A DNA stretch of 64,000 nucleotides from Enterobacter mori (GTDB lineage Bacteria > Pseudomonadota > Gammaproteobacteria > Enterobacterales > Enterobacteriaceae), in assembly GCF_025244905.1 (NCBI RefSeq), contig NZ_CP104285.1:1302001-1366000 (forward strand), in the 5' to 3' direction. How positions within the stretch are numbered: the first letter of the stretch is position 1; each line of letters opens with the position of its first letter. Shown here piece after piece: positions 9,257 to 19,391 of the stretch. Below the pieces are notes generated by a model. The model saw only the letters and a list, made by a program, of their open reading frames with translations, ran no database searches and was not told the DNA's origin. A program made the position numbers and the translations under genes.

Positions 9257-11305
9257 TTAGACCAGTCCGAACAGCGTCAGGAGCACGTCGATAACCTTAA
9301 TACCGATAAAGGGCACAACCAGCCCGCCCAGACCGTAAATCCACAGGTTGCGGCGCAGCATGGCGGCCGCCGTCAGCGGCTTATAGCTCACCCCTTTCAG
9401 CGCCAGCGGAATAAGAAAGACAATGATCAGGGCGTTAAAGATAACCGCACTAAGAATGGCCGATGCCGGGGAGTGCAGGTGCATCACGTTCAGCGCGTTT
9501 AATTGCGGATAGGTTGCCGCAAACGCCGCCGGGATAATGGCGAAATATTTCGCCACATCATTGGCGATGCTGAACGTGGTCAGCGAGCCGCGCGTCATCA
9601 GCATCTGTTTCCCGATGTGTACTACCTCAATCAGCTTGGTCGGGTTAGAGTCAAGGTCAACCATATTGCCCGCCTCTTTTGCCGCCTGCGTGCCGGAATT
9701 CATCGCCACCGCCACGTCGGCCTGCGCCAGGGCAGGAGCATCGTTGGTACCGTCCCCGGTCATCGCCACCAGACGGCCTTCCGCCTGATACTGGCGGATC
9801 AGCGCCAGCTTCGCTTCCGGCGTCGCTTCAGAAAGAAAATCATCCACGCCTGCTTCGGCGGCAATGGCGGCAGCGGTCAGGCGGTTATCCCCGGTGATCA
9901 TCACCGTTTTGATGCCCATTTTGCGCAGTTGAGCAAAGCGCTCTTTGATGCCGCCCTTAACGATATCCTTCAGGGCAATCACGCCCAGCACGTTCGAGCC
10001 TTCCGCCACCACCAGCGGCGTGGCTCCCTGTCGGGCGACGCTTTCGACCAGTTTGTCAACTTCAGGCGGGAAGTGACCGTTGTTGGCTTCGATATGGCGA
10101 CGGATGGCGTCAACGGAGCCTTTACGAATCATTCGGTCCTGAATGTTAATCCCACTCATGCGGGTCTGCGCGGTGAAGGGGACGAAAGTGGCATGCAGAC
10201 TTTGCACGTCACGCTGGCGCAGGTTAAAACGCTGCTTAGCCAGAATCACGATGCTGCGGCCTTCCGGGGTTTCATCGGCCAGAGAGGAGAGCTGCGCCGC
10301 GTCCGCCAGCATTTTCTCATCCACGCCGGGAGCGGGTAAGAAATCAGAAGCCTGGCGGTTGCCGAGGGTGATGGTCCCGGTTTTATCCAGCAGCAGGACG
10401 TCCACGTCACCGGCGGCTTCAACGGCACGTCCGCTGGTGGCGATAACGTTCGCGCCCAGCATACGGCTCATCCCGGCCACGCCGATGGCAGACAGCAAGC
10501 CGCCGATGGTGGTTGGGATCAGGCACACCAGCAGCGCCACCAGTACGGTGATGCTGACCGCCGTGCCGCCGTAGGCCGAAAAAGGCCACAGGGTGGCGGT
10601 TGCCAAAAGGAAAACGATAGTCAGGGCGACCAGCAGAATGGTCAGGGCAATCTCGTTCGGCGTTTTGCGACGCTGCGCGCCCTCCACCATGGCGATCATC
10701 CGGTCAAGGAAGGTTTCGCCCGGGTTGACGCTGCACTGGATCACCAGCCAGTCGGAGAGAATGCGCGTCCCGCCCGTGACGGAGGCGAAATCACCGCCCG
10801 ACTCACGAATAACCGGCGCGGACTCCCCGGTAATGGCGCTTTCGTCAACCGATGCGCCCCCTTCGATAACTTCCCCGTCGCAGGGAATAATGTCACCGGC
10901 CTCGACCAGCACCACGTCGCCTTTACGCAGTTCATCTGCCGGAACGTGGTCCATCTGCGCGCCGTATTTAGGTTCACGTAATTTGCGCGCGAAGGCGGTT
11001 TTTTTGACCCCTTTCAGGCTGTTAGCCTGTGCTTTACTGCGGCCTTCCGCCAGCGCCTCAGCGAAGTTGGCAAACAGTACGGTAAACCACAGCCACAGGC
11101 TGATGGCACCGGTAAAGAGTGCATTACCCGGAAGATGCCCCGTACCCATCGCAACTGCCAGCGCGGTGGTGAGTAAACTCCCTATCCAGACGATAAACAT
11201 CACCGGGTTGTGCCACTGCACGCGTGGGCTCAGTTTTTTCACCGCATCCATGAGGGCCTGACGAACTAACGTCGGTTCGAGCAGGGCCAGTTGTTTACGA
11301 CTCAT
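9257..11305 (-). CDS. kdpB: Potassium-transporting P-type ATPase subunit KdpB
   Basis: Catalytic P-type ATPase subunit that hydrolyses ATP to drive potassium uptake through KdpA. The 682-residue protein carries the actuator motif TGES (159-162; Ser162 is the inhibitory phosphorylation site described in E. coli), the phosphorylation motif DKTGT with Asp307, and the hinge [10 protein letters not shown]. Membrane helices flank these domains. It lies between kdpA (18-base gap) and kdpC, in the standard operon order. Confidence 0.97.
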   Translation of the reverse strand: MSRKQLALLEPTLVRQALMDAVKKLSPRVQWHNPVMFIVWIGSLLTTALAVAMGTGHLPGNALFTGAISLWLWFTVLFANFAEALAEGRSKAQANSLKGVKKTAFARKLREPKYGAQMDHVPADELRKGDVVLVEAGDIIPCDGEVIEGGASVDESAITGESAPVIRESGGDFASVTGGTRILSDWLVIQCSVNPGETFLDRMIAMVEGAQRRKTPNEIALTILLVALTIVFLLATATLWPFSAYGGTAVSITVLVALLVCLIPTTIGGLLSAIGVAGMSRMLGANVIATSGRAVEAAGDVDVLLLDKTGTITLGNRQASDFLPAPGVDEKMLADAAQLSSLADETPEGRSIVILAKQRFNLRQRDVQSLHATFVPFTAQTRMSGINIQDRMIRKGSVDAIRRHIEANNGHFPPEVDKLVESVARQGATPLVVAEGSNVLGVIALKDIVKGGIKERFAQLRKMGIKTVMITGDNRLTAAAIAAEAGVDDFLSEATPEAKLALIRQYQAEGRLVAMTGDGTNDAPALAQADVAVAMNSGTQAAKEAGNMVDLDSNPTKLIEVVHIGKQMLMTRGSLTTFSIANDVAKYFAIIPAAFAATYPQLNALNVMHLHSPASAILSAVIFNALIIVFLIPLALKGVSYKPLTAAAMLRRNLWIYGLGGLVVPFIGIKVIDVLLTLFGLV

Positions 11306-11323
11306 GACAAATTCTCCGCAAAA

Positions 11324-13003
11324 TCAGCGTAAAGAGAGGGTTTCCGCGACCGGGCCTAACGCGAGGGCGGGGATAAAGGTCAGGGCGCCGACCAGCAGTA
11401 CGGTGCCAATCAGCAGGCCGATAAACAGCGCGCCGTGTGTCGGTAACGTACCGGTGGTGGCCGGTTGGATTTTTTTATTCACCAGCGCTCCCGCGATCGC
11501 CATCACTGGCACAATCACGCCGAAACGACCCACGAACATGCAAAACGCCAGCAGACAGTTCCAGAACGGTGAGTTAGCGCTTAAGCCTGCAAAGGCACTG
11601 CCGTTGTTGTTGGCGGCAGACGAGACGGCGTAAAGCACCTCGCTAAAACCGTGAATGCCTGGATTAAAGATGCCGCTGCGTCCGGCGTCGGTCATCAGCG
11701 CCAGCGCGGTGCCGATCAGAACGAGGGCAGGGGTGACCAGAATCGCCAGGGCGGTTAATTTCATCTCGCGGACGTCGATTTTTTTCCCCAGATATTCCGG
11801 AGTACGGCCAATCATCAAACCGGCGATGAATACGGCGAGCAGAACGAACAGCAGCATGCCGTACAGCCCAGAGCCGACGCCGCCAAAGATCACTTCGCCA
11901 ATTTGCATTAGCCACATTGGGATCATGCCGCCGAGCGCGGTAAAGGAGTCGTGCATTGCGTTAACCGCCCCGCAAGACGCTGCCGTGGTGACCACCGCAT
12001 ACAGGCTGCTGGCGAGAATGCCAAAGCGGCTCTCTTTACCTTCCATATTGATGTTGCTGTTGGCACCCAACTGCATGAAGTGGCTGTTACCGTTCCATTC
12101 AGCCCACATCACCAGCGCTACGCAAACCACGAAGATTAGCGACATCGCCCACAGCAGGGTGCGTCCCTGACGGCGATCGTTAACCACATCGCCAAAGGCA
12201 AAACAGAGCGCGGCGGGGATCAGGAAGATCGCCAGCATTTGCACCATGTTGGTCAGCGCCGTTGGGTTTTCAAAGGGATGCGATGAGTTGGCATTGAAGA
12301 ATCCGCCGCCGTTAGTGCCAAGCATTTTAATCGCTTCCTGCGAGGCCACTGGCCCCATCGGCAGGAGTTCTTTTGCGCCTTCCAGTGAGGTGTATGGGGC
12401 ATAAGGCAGCACGTTTTGCAGAGAACCTTGCTGGATAAAGAACAGCGCAATCAACAGTGCCACAGGTACCAGAACCCACAGGGTAATGCGCGTTAGATCG
12501 ACCCAGGCGTTGCCCAATGTTCCGATATTCTGACGGGCAAATGCACGCGTCAGGGCGAAGATCACCGCTATCCCGCTTGCCGCAGAGAGGAAGTTTTGTA
12601 CGGTTAAGCCAGCCATCTGACTGAAATAGCTGAGCGTGGTTTCACCGGCATAAGATTGCCAGTTGGTGTTGGTCACAAAGCTTACCGCTGTGTTCAGCGC
12701 CAGATGCCAGGACAGGCCCGGCAGCTGCTGCGGGTTAAGCGGCAGGCTACCCTGCAGCATTAGCATGGCGAAGAGAACAACCAGCCCGACGATGTTTAGC
12801 AGCAGAATGGCCATCAGATACTGACGCCAGTTCATCTCCCGATCGCGTATTCCCAGTACGCGCCAGAGCCCTTTTTCAATGCTTCCCGTGCCCGGTAAGG
12901 CTACGTTGTTGATCAGCCGTGCCAGTCCTGTTCCCAATGGCCTTGCCAGTACGAACAACACCAGTAAAAAGCTGGCGATAAGCAAAAACGCCTGAGCAGC
13001 CAT
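11324..13003 (-). CDS. kdpA: Potassium-transporting ATPase subunit KdpA
   Basis: Channel-like, potassium-binding subunit of the Kdp pump, related to the Trk/Ktr superfamily, with about ten membrane helices. I place the start at the ATG at 13003 ([11 protein letters not shown]), giving 559 residues, which agrees with the family. An in-frame codon further upstream lies inside and across kdpF and is not needed. Filter-like segments such as [27 protein letters not shown] and [13 protein letters not shown] are present. The A of its ATG is the last base of the kdpF stop, so translation is probably coupled. Confidence 0.96.
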   Translation of the reverse strand: MAAQAFLLIASFLLVLFVLARPLGTGLARLINNVALPGTGSIEKGLWRVLGIRDREMNWRQYLMAILLLNIVGLVVLFAMLMLQGSLPLNPQQLPGLSWHLALNTAVSFVTNTNWQSYAGETTLSYFSQMAGLTVQNFLSAASGIAVIFALTRAFARQNIGTLGNAWVDLTRITLWVLVPVALLIALFFIQQGSLQNVLPYAPYTSLEGAKELLPMGPVASQEAIKMLGTNGGGFFNANSSHPFENPTALTNMVQMLAIFLIPAALCFAFGDVVNDRRQGRTLLWAMSLIFVVCVALVMWAEWNGNSHFMQLGANSNINMEGKESRFGILASSLYAVVTTAASCGAVNAMHDSFTALGGMIPMWLMQIGEVIFGGVGSGLYGMLLFVLLAVFIAGLMIGRTPEYLGKKIDVREMKLTALAILVTPALVLIGTALALMTDAGRSGIFNPGIHGFSEVLYAVSSAANNNGSAFAGLSANSPFWNCLLAFCMFVGRFGVIVPVMAIAGALVNKKIQPATTGTLPTHGALFIGLLIGTVLLVGALTFIPALALGPVAETLSLR

Positions 13004-13092
13004 CAGAAGGCCTCCGCATTGATCAGGGCGTAGACCAGATAACCCAATAACAGGAACACCAGCACAATGCCGACAATCAAACCTGCACTCAC
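13003..13092 (-). CDS. kdpF: KdpF, 29-residue membrane stabiliser of the Kdp pump
   Basis: Very short ORF: GTG start at 13092-13090, TGA overlapping the kdpA ATG by one base, and a GGAGG ribosome-binding site six bases upstream. The product begins [11 protein letters not shown] after the initiator and ends ALINAEAF, matching E. coli KdpF almost throughout. It is a single membrane helix that stabilises the KdpABC complex. It is the first gene of the operon. Confidence 0.92.
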   Translation of the reverse strand: MSAGLIVGIVLVFLLLGYLVYALINAEAF

Positions 13093-13169
13093 AATCCACC
13101 TCCGGGTGACATTTGTATTTGTGCTAAAGGTAGGATTTACGGCGCAAAGATTTCGCAAAAATCAGGCGG

Positions 13170-13193
13170 GAGGGTGTAAAAAAAGTATAAAAA
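13170..13193 (-). promoter_or_regulatory. KdpE-binding site upstream of kdpF
   Basis: Read on the minus strand, this T-rich element contains TTTATACTTTTTTTACACCC, which matches the E. coli KdpE operator as I recall it. It lies about 80-100 bases before the kdpF start, as expected for KdpE activation of kdpFABC. The core promoter must lie between about 13105 and 13165, but I could not fix its hexamers. Confidence 0.75.
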
Positions 13194-13258
13194 TGGAGAT
13201 ACCCACAATTTAACTATTGATAAGTAAATCGTTAACTTTTTTGTAACTTAATTACGGT

Positions 13259-13276
13259 GTGAATGTAAATATTCAC
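13259..13276. repeat. 18-bp inverted repeat between kdp and ybfA
   Basis: GTGAAT, a 6-base spacer (GTAAAT) and ATTCAC form a perfect dyad in the AT-rich divergent gap between kdpF and ybfA. This could be a regulator site; no known protein is assigned. Confidence 0.4.
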
Positions 13277-13401
13277 TAAATGGATAAAAATAAGTGGTCG
13301 GATGAGTAGTAAAATTACAAACAAAGCGATATTATTTTAGCCAGGTCACAGATTTTGAATTTTCCGGATGACGTTTCCGGCCAACTATAGGGGAGAAAAA
13401 T

Positions 13402-13608
13402 ATGGATCTTTATAAAGAGTTTCCGGCTCATATCATTTTCATGCGTCGCACTTTCGCCGTAGTGGCTGGTGTGCTGGCACTGCCGGTAATGCTGTTCTGG
13501 AAAGATCGTGCACGTTTTTACAGCTATCTGCACCGCGTCTGGGCGAAAACCAGCGAGAAGCCGGTGTGGATGGATCAGGCCGAGAAAGCGACCTGCGATT
13601 TCTACTGA
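13402..13608 (+). CDS. ybfA: YbfA family small membrane protein (DUF2517)
   Basis: A 68-residue protein of unknown function. It has one hydrophobic segment (about residues 14-31, [19 protein letters not shown]) followed by a basic, aromatic tail ([20 protein letters not shown]). It is nearly identical to E. coli YbfA in its C-terminal half. It is divergent from the kdp operon, with a GGGGAG ribosome-binding site, and a strong intrinsic terminator follows. Its conserved position beside kdp is suggestive, but I assign no function. Confidence 0.9.
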   Translation: MDLYKEFPAHIIFMRRTFAVVAGVLALPVMLFWKDRARFYSYLHRVWAKTSEKPVWMDQAEKATCDFY

Positions 13609-13630
13609 TACTAAGACTACACACAGCATT

Positions 13631-13665
13631 AAAAAAACCGCCTACAGCAATGTGGCGGTTTTTTT
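13631..13665 (+). terminator. Intrinsic terminator after ybfA
   Basis: AAAAAAACCGCC and GGCGGTTTTTTT pair around an 11-base loop, giving a GC stem followed by seven T. Confidence 0.9.
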
Positions 13666-13745
13666 GTCCCTCGGGATTCGCGGTCCGTTGGGTGGTCTTC
13701 AAGCCCTCGTCAGAGGTTACAGGCATATATTTAGCCCTCTGTCTT

Positions 13746-13842
13746 GCCGGGTGACGCTGCGCTTACCCGGCCTACACAGTGCAGAGATATTAATGCATTG
13801 CATGTTTCATTGTAGGCCCGTGCAAGCGTAGCGCCGCCGGGC
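13746..13842. repeat. REP pair (BIME) between ybfA and phrB
   Basis: One REP unit begins GCCGGGTGACGCTGCGC and ends CCCGGCCTAC. An inverted unit begins GTAGGCCCGTGCAAGCG and ends GCCGGGC. About 35 bases of unrelated sequence separate them. The units share the GTAGGCC...GCGTAGCGCC...GGGC pattern seen elsewhere in this window. Confidence 0.85.
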
Positions 13843-13878
13843 GAAACGCACAACAAGCACTTTGTTAGCAGTCTGTAT

Positions 13879-13901
13879 GGCCGCCTCGGGCGGCCTTTTT
13901 T
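13879..13901 (+). terminator. Strong intrinsic terminator with no adjacent upstream gene
   Basis: GGCCGCC, a TCG loop and GGCGGCC followed by TTTTTT make a canonical terminator. The nearest plus-strand gene, ybfA, already has its own terminator 215 bases upstream, so the transcript ended here is unidentified. Confidence 0.75.
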
Positions 13902-14001
13902 ATTTCATCCCGTCTACACTTCATGGCAAAGTAGTTCAATGCATGCTTTTTCCTTTTACGGCATGCCCTTACGGACATAATGGACAATTACCTGGAGTTT
14001 T

Positions 14002-15414
14002 ATGCCCACCCATCTGGTTTGGTTTCGCGCGGACCTGCGCGTACATGACAACATCGCCCTTGCGGCAGCCTGCCGCGCCAAAGACGCTAACGTACTGGCA
14101 CTGTTTATGGCCACACCCGAGCAGTGGCGGCAGCACGATATGGCCCCCCGCCAGGCGGCCTTGCTCCGGGCGTATCTGACCGATCTGCAGCACTCGCTCG
14201 CCGGAAAAGGCATACCGCTTCTCTATAAAGAGGTGAGTGATTTTGCCGCGCAGCTCCAGACGCTGCAGGAGACATGTAAGCAGCACGACGTCACGCATCT
14301 TTTTTATAACTACCAGTATGAATTCAACGAGCAACAGCGGGATCGTCAGCTGGAAAGCGTGCTGGAAGGGGTCGTCTGTGAAGGGTTTGACGACAGCGTT
14401 ATGCTGGCACCGGGCAGCGTGATGACCGGCAACCACGAGATGTATAAAGTTTTTACGCCGTTTAAAAACGCCTTTATCAAACGTCTGAAGGAGGCGCTGC
14501 CGGAGTGTGTTGCCGCGCCTGCCGCGCGGGGCGAGCCCGTGACGGATCTGCCAGAGCTGACGTTTGATTACCCTCAGCAGACGTTTGATGAAACGCTGTT
14601 CCCCGCCGATGAAAAAGCGGCTATTGCTCAACTCCGGCAGTTTTGTAAACAGAATGCGGCTGATTACGAAGCGCGTCGGGATTTTCCCGCCGTTGAAGGC
14701 ACCAGTCGTCTGTCGGCCTGTCTCGCGCTGGGTGCTATCTCTCCACGCCAGTGTTTGCATCGCCTGCTGGCTGAACAGCCGCAGGCGCTGGACGGTGGCT
14801 CAGGGGCTGTCTGGCTCAATGAACTTATCTGGCGCGAGTTCTATCGTCACCTGATGACGTATCATCCTGATTTATGTAAACATCGCCCATTCATTCGATG
14901 GACTGATAATGTAAGGTGGCAGTCGAATGATAAGCAGCTCAGAGCCTGGCAATCCGGACAGACGGGTTTTCCGATTGTTGATGCCGCCATGCGTCAGCTC
15001 AATGAAACCGGGTGGATGCACAACCGCCTGCGGATGATTACCGCCAGCTTTCTGGTGAAAGATCTGCTTATCGACTGGCGTATCGGAGAGCGCTATTTTA
15101 TTTCTCAGCTGATCGACGGCGATCTCGCGGCGAATAACGGTGGCTGGCAGTGGGCGGCCTCCACCGGTACCGATGCGGCTCCCTATTTTCGGATTTTTAA
15201 TCCGACAACGCAGGGACAAAAATTTGATGCGGACGGCGAGTTTATCCGCCAGTGGGTACCTGAACTTAACGTTGTCCCCGCGAAAGCGATCCACGACCCA
15301 TGGGCATGGGCGGATAAACAGGGCGTAACGCTTGATTATCCCCGTCCGATTGTCGACCACAAACAGGCGCGCGTCGCCACGCTGGCGGCGTACGAAGCCG
15401 CGCGCAAAGTATGA
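14002..15414 (+). CDS. phrB: Deoxyribodipyrimidine (CPD) photolyase
   Basis: Light-driven repair enzyme that splits cyclobutane pyrimidine dimers, using FADH- and a methenyltetrahydrofolate antenna. The 470 residues comprise an N-terminal Rossmann antenna domain (THLVWFRADLRVHDN at the start) and a C-terminal helical FAD domain. The FAD domain contains EGTSRLSACLALGAIS, WREFYRHLM and the signature stretch near DGDLAANNGGWQWAASTGTD. In E. coli it follows ybgA; that gene is absent here, so phrB probably has its own promoter after the orphan terminator. The start codon is followed directly by PTHLVW, as in E. coli. Confidence 0.96.
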   Translation: MPTHLVWFRADLRVHDNIALAAACRAKDANVLALFMATPEQWRQHDMAPRQAALLRAYLTDLQHSLAGKGIPLLYKEVSDFAAQLQTLQETCKQHDVTHLFYNYQYEFNEQQRDRQLESVLEGVVCEGFDDSVMLAPGSVMTGNHEMYKVFTPFKNAFIKRLKEALPECVAAPAARGEPVTDLPELTFDYPQQTFDETLFPADEKAAIAQLRQFCKQNAADYEARRDFPAVEGTSRLSACLALGAISPRQCLHRLLAEQPQALDGGSGAVWLNELIWREFYRHLMTYHPDLCKHRPFIRWTDNVRWQSNDKQLRAWQSGQTGFPIVDAAMRQLNETGWMHNRLRMITASFLVKDLLIDWRIGERYFISQLIDGDLAANNGGWQWAASTGTDAAPYFRIFNPTTQGQKFDADGEFIRQWVPELNVVPAKAIHDPWAWADKQGVTLDYPRPIVDHKQARVATLAAYEAARKV

Positions 15415-15424
15415 GAGAGTGATG

Positions 15425-16168
15425 ATGAAAAACAGCGAACTGGAAAGCCTGATTAACGAAAAACTGAACAGCGTTTCCTTCAGCGACTACGGCCCGAACG
15501 GCCTGCAGGTGGAAGGGCGTGAAACGGTGCAGAAAATTATCACCGGCGTGACGGCAAGCCAGGCACTGCTGGATGAAGCAGTGCGTCAGGAAGCCGATGC
15601 GGTCATCGTTCACCACGGTTATTTCTGGAAGAACGAATCCCCCATTATTCGCGGCATGAAGCGCAACCGCCTGAAAACGCTGCTGTCGAATGACATCAAC
15701 CTGTACGGTTACCACTTGCCGCTGGATGCGCACCCGGAACTGGGTAACAACGTGCAGTTAGCGCAATTGCTGGGCATTACCGTGATGGGGGAAATCGAAC
15801 CGCTGGTGCCGTGGGGAGAACTGGCGATGCCGGTGCCGGGTCTGGAGCTGGCGTCGTGGATCGAAGCGCGCCTCGGACGTCGTCCGCTGTGGTGTGGCGA
15901 CACGGGGCCAGATACCGTGAAGCGTGTGGCCTGGTGCACCGGGGGCGGGCAGGGCTTTATCGATAGCGCCGCGCGCTTCGGCGTCGATGCCTTTATCACG
16001 GGGGAAGTGTCTGAGCAGACGGTTCACTCCGCTCGTGAACAGGGGCTTCATTTTTACGCGGCAGGCCACCATGCAACCGAACGAGGCGGCATTCGCGCCC
16101 TCAGCGAGTGGCTGACGGAAAATACCGATCTGGATGTGACCTTTATTGATATCCCCAATCCGGCCTGA
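15425..16168 (+). CDS. ybgI: Nif3/YbgI-family dinuclear metal protein
   Basis: Member of the widespread NIF3 (DUF34) family, often labelled GTP cyclohydrolase 1 type 2; its true substrate is unsettled. The 247-residue product begins [15 protein letters not shown]. Metal-ligand motifs are HHGYFW (near residue 63), YHLPLDAH and, near the C-terminus, [14 protein letters not shown] prefer the ATG at 15425 over the adjacent ATG at 15422 because it matches E. coli YbgI and sits better from the GAGAG ribosome-binding site. It lies just after phrB and immediately upstream of pxpB, as in E. coli. Confidence 0.94.
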   Translation: MKNSELESLINEKLNSVSFSDYGPNGLQVEGRETVQKIITGVTASQALLDEAVRQEADAVIVHHGYFWKNESPIIRGMKRNRLKTLLSNDINLYGYHLPLDAHPELGNNVQLAQLLGITVMGEIEPLVPWGELAMPVPGLELASWIEARLGRRPLWCGDTGPDTVKRVAWCTGGGQGFIDSAARFGVDAFITGEVSEQTVHSAREQGLHFYAAGHHATERGGIRALSEWLTENTDLDVTFIDIPNPA

Positions 16169-16182
16169 TGAGAGGTGCCCGA

Positions 16183-16839
16183 GTGCAGAGAGCGCGTTGT
16201 TATCTTCTGGGTGAAACTGCAGTCGTACTGGAACTTGAACCTCCGGTTACGCTTGCCACACAAAAGCGTATCTGGCGGCTGACGCAGCGTCTGGCCGATA
16301 TACCTGAAGTGGTTGAAACCATTCCGGGCATGAACAATATCACCGTCGTGCTGCGCAACCCGCACACGAAAGCCCTGGATGCCATCGAACGCCTACAGCG
16401 CTGGTGGGAAGAGAGCGAAGCGCTGGAGCCAGAATCGCGTGCCATTGAGATCCCGGTCGTCTATGGCGGCACGGGGGGGCCGGATCTTGGCGTTGTGGCA
16501 GCGCACTGTGGGTTAACGGAAAAGCAGGTGGTTGAGCTGCACAGTTCGGTTAACTACGTGGTCTGGTTCCTGGGGTTTCAACCCGGCTTCCCGTATTTGG
16601 GCGGATTGCCTCCTCAGTTACATACGCCACGCCGTGCCGAACCGCGCCTGAGCGTACCGGCGGGGACGGTGGCTATCGGTGGTGAGCAAACCGGCGTTTA
16701 TCCGCTGGCATCGCCCGGCGGCTGGCAGCTTATTGGGCATACGGCGACGCCGTTATTTGAACCCGGACGGGAGACGCCAATACTCCTGCGTCCCGGCGAT
16801 ACCCTTCGCTTTATCCCGCAAAAGGAGGGGGTATGTTAA
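16183..16839 (+). CDS. pxpB: 5-oxoprolinase subunit B
   Basis: KipI-like subunit of the ATP-dependent PxpABC 5-oxoprolinase, which opens pyroglutamate to glutamate. I choose the GTG at 16183 ([21 protein letters not shown]), which has a GAGG ribosome-binding site about seven bases upstream and matches the E. coli N-terminus, over an ATG at 16168 that overlaps the ybgI stop. This gives 218 residues. The [16 protein letters not shown] and [10 protein letters not shown] motifs of the family are present. The gene overlaps pxpC by seven bases. Confidence 0.94.
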   Translation: MQRARCYLLGETAVVLELEPPVTLATQKRIWRLTQRLADIPEVVETIPGMNNITVVLRNPHTKALDAIERLQRWWEESEALEPESRAIEIPVVYGGTGGPDLGVVAAHCGLTEKQVVELHSSVNYVVWFLGFQPGFPYLGGLPPQLHTPRRAEPRLSVPAGTVAIGGEQTGVYPLASPGGWQLIGHTATPLFEPGRETPILLRPGDTLRFIPQKEGVC

Positions 16840-17765
16840 CGCTTATTCGCGCAGGGCTTTACACCTCTGTGCAGGATGCAGGCCGCTTTGGCATGCGTCA
16901 GTCCGGCGTGAGCTATTGTGGTGCGTTGGACAGGCCTGCGCTGGAGATTGCTAACGTGCTGGTAGGTAACTCCGGCAGTACGGCCGCGCTCGAAATTACG
17001 CTCGGCCAGTGCGTCATTGAGTTTAGTCAGGAGACCTGGTTTGCCTTAACCGGCGCAGGGTGTGATGCGACGCTGGACGGTAAAGCGGTGTGGACCGGCT
17101 GGCGGCTGCGGGCTAAAGCCGGACAGCGTCTGACGCTCAAACGTCCGCTACACGGTGTGCGTAGCTATCTCGCGGTAGCTGGCGGCATTGACGTGCCGGA
17201 GGTGCTGGGCTCATCCAGTACCGATCAGAAAGCCGGGATCGGCGGTCACGAAGGACGTTTGTTGCGCGACGGCGATCGGCTGGTAATCAAGCCCTCCGCG
17301 CACCATTTCTCCACCACGCAGGGCGTAAAACAGCTGCTGTGGGGAAACCAGATCCGCGCCTTACCGGGGCCGGAATATCATGAGTTTGACGAGGCGTCTA
17401 AAGAGTCCTTCTGGCGCTCGCCGTGGAAGCTCAGCCCGCAGAGTAACCGTATGGGCTACCGCCTGCAGGGTCAGCCGCTGACCCGCACGACGGACCGGGA
17501 ACTGCTCTCCCATGGGTTATTGCCGGGGGTCATTCAGGTGCCGGGCAACGGTCAGCCCATCGTGTTAATGAACGATGCGCAGACAACGGGTGGTTACCCG
17601 AGAATTGCCTGCATCATTGAAGCCGATCGCTACCATCTGGCGCAAATTCCTCTCGGGCAGCCGATTCACTTCGTGCAGTGTTCACTGGAGGAGGCGCTGA
17701 AAGCGCGGCAGGATCAGCAGCGTTATCTCGAACAGCTGGCGTGGAGGCTTGATGGTAAAGATTGA
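16833..17765 (+). CDS. pxpC: 5-oxoprolinase subunit C
   Basis: KipA/biotin-dependent carboxylase-like subunit that forms the PxpBC complex and phosphorylates 5-oxoproline for PxpA. It has 310 residues, beginning [20 protein letters not shown], with conserved blocks [34 protein letters not shown] and [10 protein letters not shown]. Its start lies inside the last codons of pxpB after a GGAGG site, and its end overlaps pxpA by 14 bases, indicating tight translational coupling. Confidence 0.95.
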   Translation: MLTLIRAGLYTSVQDAGRFGMRQSGVSYCGALDRPALEIANVLVGNSGSTAALEITLGQCVIEFSQETWFALTGAGCDATLDGKAVWTGWRLRAKAGQRLTLKRPLHGVRSYLAVAGGIDVPEVLGSSSTDQKAGIGGHEGRLLRDGDRLVIKPSAHHFSTTQGVKQLLWGNQIRALPGPEYHEFDEASKESFWRSPWKLSPQSNRMGYRLQGQPLTRTTDRELLSHGLLPGVIQVPGNGQPIVLMNDAQTTGGYPRIACIIEADRYHLAQIPLGQPIHFVQCSLEEALKARQDQQRYLEQLAWRLDGKD

Positions 17766-18492
17766 TTTAAATGCCGATCTGGGCGAGGGCGGTAGTGCCG
17801 ACGCGGCGCTGATGATGCTGGTCTCCTCGGTCAATATCGCCTGTGGCTTTCACGCGGGCGATGCGCAAACCATGCTGGAGAGCGTGCGTAATGCCATCAA
17901 AAACGGCGTCGCGATTGGCGCTCACCCCAGCTTTCCTGACCGGGAGAACTTTGGCCGCACGGCGATGGATCTGCCGCCTGAGACGGTCTACGCTCAGGTG
18001 CTCTACCAGATTGGTGCGCTGGAGGCGATGGTGCGCGCTGAGAACGGTGTGATGCGCCACGTGAAGCCGCACGGCATGCTCTATAACCAGGCGGCGAAAG
18101 ATGCTGCTCTGGCAGACGCCATTGCCCGCGCCGTGCGGGACAGTCATCCGCAGCTTATCCTTGTAGGTCTGGCCGGCAGCGAACTGATTCGCGCCGGGAA
18201 GCGGCTGGGGCTGACTACGCGTCAGGAAGTCTTTGCCGACCGCGGCTATCAGCCTGATGGCAGTCTGGTCCCGCGCACCCAGGCCGGGGCGCTGATTACC
18301 GATGAAGGTAAAGCGCTGGCGCAGACGCTGGAGATGGTGCGCGCCGGGCGGGTGACCGCCGTGGACGGAACATCGGCAAACGTTCAGGCCGATACGGTGT
18401 GTTTACACGGCGATGGCGAGCATGCGCTCCAGTTCGCGCGCCGCTTGCGGGCGGCGTTCTCTGAAGAGGGCATTCTGGTCAGCGCAGAATAA
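17752..18492 (+). CDS. pxpA: 5-oxoprolinase subunit A
   Basis: LamB/YcsF-family protein that completes the 5-oxoprolinase reaction, protecting the cell from pyroglutamate formed spontaneously from glutamine. It has 246 residues from the ATG at 17752 ([14 protein letters not shown]), with conserved [34 protein letters not shown] and [10 protein letters not shown] segments. The codon just before (TTG at 17749) could also start but is less likely given the GGAGG spacing. It is the last gene of pxpBCA and lies 18 bases before nei. Confidence 0.95.
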   Translation: MVKIDLNADLGEGGSADAALMMLVSSVNIACGFHAGDAQTMLESVRNAIKNGVAIGAHPSFPDRENFGRTAMDLPPETVYAQVLYQIGALEAMVRAENGVMRHVKPHGMLYNQAAKDAALADAIARAVRDSHPQLILVGLAGSELIRAGKRLGLTTRQEVFADRGYQPDGSLVPRTQAGALITDEGKALAQTLEMVRAGRVTAVDGTSANVQADTVCLHGDGEHALQFARRLRAAFSEEGILVSAE

Positions 18493-18510
18493 TCATGAAA
18501 GGACAATAAC

Positions 18511-19302
18511 ATGCCAGAAGGTCCGGAGATCCGCCGCGCGGCGGATAGCCTGGAGGCGGCGATAAAGGGCAAACCGTTGACGAATGTGTGGTTTGCTTTT
18601 CCTCAGCTAAAACCGTTTGAATCACAGCTGGTGGGGCAGACGGTGACCCATATCGAAACGCGCGGCAAGGCATTGCTTACGCACTTCTCCCATAACCTGA
18701 CGTTATATAGCCATAACCAGCTTTACGGCGTCTGGCGAGTGGTGGAGGCGGACGAGCAGCCGCAAACCACCCGCGTGCTGCGCGTCAGGCTGCAAACGGC
18801 GGATAAGGCGATCCTGCTCTACAGCGCGTCGGATATCGAAATGTTAACGTCGGAGCAGCTGCTGACGCACCCGTTTCTGCAGCGAGTCGGACCGGACGTG
18901 CTGGACATGCGCCTGACGGCGAGCGATGTGAAGGCCCGGCTTTTATCACCTAAATTCCGTAACCGACAGTTTTCCGGTCTGTTCCTCGACCAGGCTTTTC
19001 TGGCCGGGCTGGGTAACTACCTGCGGGTAGAGATCCTCTGGGAAGTCGGGCTGGCGGCGCAGCATAAAGCCTCTCAGCTGAGCGATGAACAGCTGGAGGC
19101 GTTATCCCACGCGCTGCTGGATATTCCGCGGCTGTCGTACAACACGCGCGGCGTGGTGGATGAGAACACGCATCACGGGGCGCTGTTCCGGTTCAAGGTG
19201 TTTCATCGGGCGGGGAAAAAGTGCGAGCGGTGCGGCGGGATTATTGAGAGAACCATTCTCTCTTCGCGACCATTTTACTGGTGTCCTCAGTGCCAGACGT
19301 AA
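18511..19302 (+). CDS. nei: Endonuclease VIII (DNA glycosylase/AP lyase)
   Basis: Base-excision repair enzyme that removes oxidised pyrimidines and cleaves the resulting abasic site. The N-terminal [12 protein letters not shown] supplies the Pro nucleophile (residue 2, after Met removal) and Glu3. A helix-two-turn-helix region ([15 protein letters not shown]) and a C-terminal zinc finger (CERCGG ... FYWCPQCQT) complete the Fpg/Nei architecture. Length is 263 residues. It probably belongs to the pxp transcript; in E. coli abrB follows, but here a REP pair and gltA do. Confidence 0.96.
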   Translation: MPEGPEIRRAADSLEAAIKGKPLTNVWFAFPQLKPFESQLVGQTVTHIETRGKALLTHFSHNLTLYSHNQLYGVWRVVEADEQPQTTRVLRVRLQTADKAILLYSASDIEMLTSEQLLTHPFLQRVGPDVLDMRLTASDVKARLLSPKFRNRQFSGLFLDQAFLAGLGNYLRVEILWEVGLAAQHKASQLSDEQLEALSHALLDIPRLSYNTRGVVDENTHHGALFRFKVFHRAGKKCERCGGIIERTILSSRPFYWCPQCQT

Positions 19303-19306
19303 AAAA

Positions 19307-19384
19307 GCCGGGTGGCGGCTACGCCTTACCCGGCCTACGTTTCGCATTTATTTGTAGGCCCGGTAAGCGGTAGCGCCACCGGGC
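19307..19384. repeat. REP pair (BIME) between nei and gltA
   Basis: An inverted pair: GCCGGGTGGCGGCTACGCC...CCCGGCCTAC, then GTAGGCCCGGTAAGCGG...CCACCGGGC. It sits in the 89-base gap between the convergent genes nei and gltA. Confidence 0.85.
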
Positions 19385-19391
19385 TTAACTT

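Noticed and set aside
13003..13099. N-terminal extension of KdpA by 32 residues
   Set aside because: This extension would overlap kdpF in another frame; the GTG kdpF with its GGAGG site and the MAAQAF start of KdpA fit the family better.
13609..14001. Possible remnant of ybgA before phrB
   Set aside because: I found no translated similarity to YbgA in any frame, only terminators and REP sequence.
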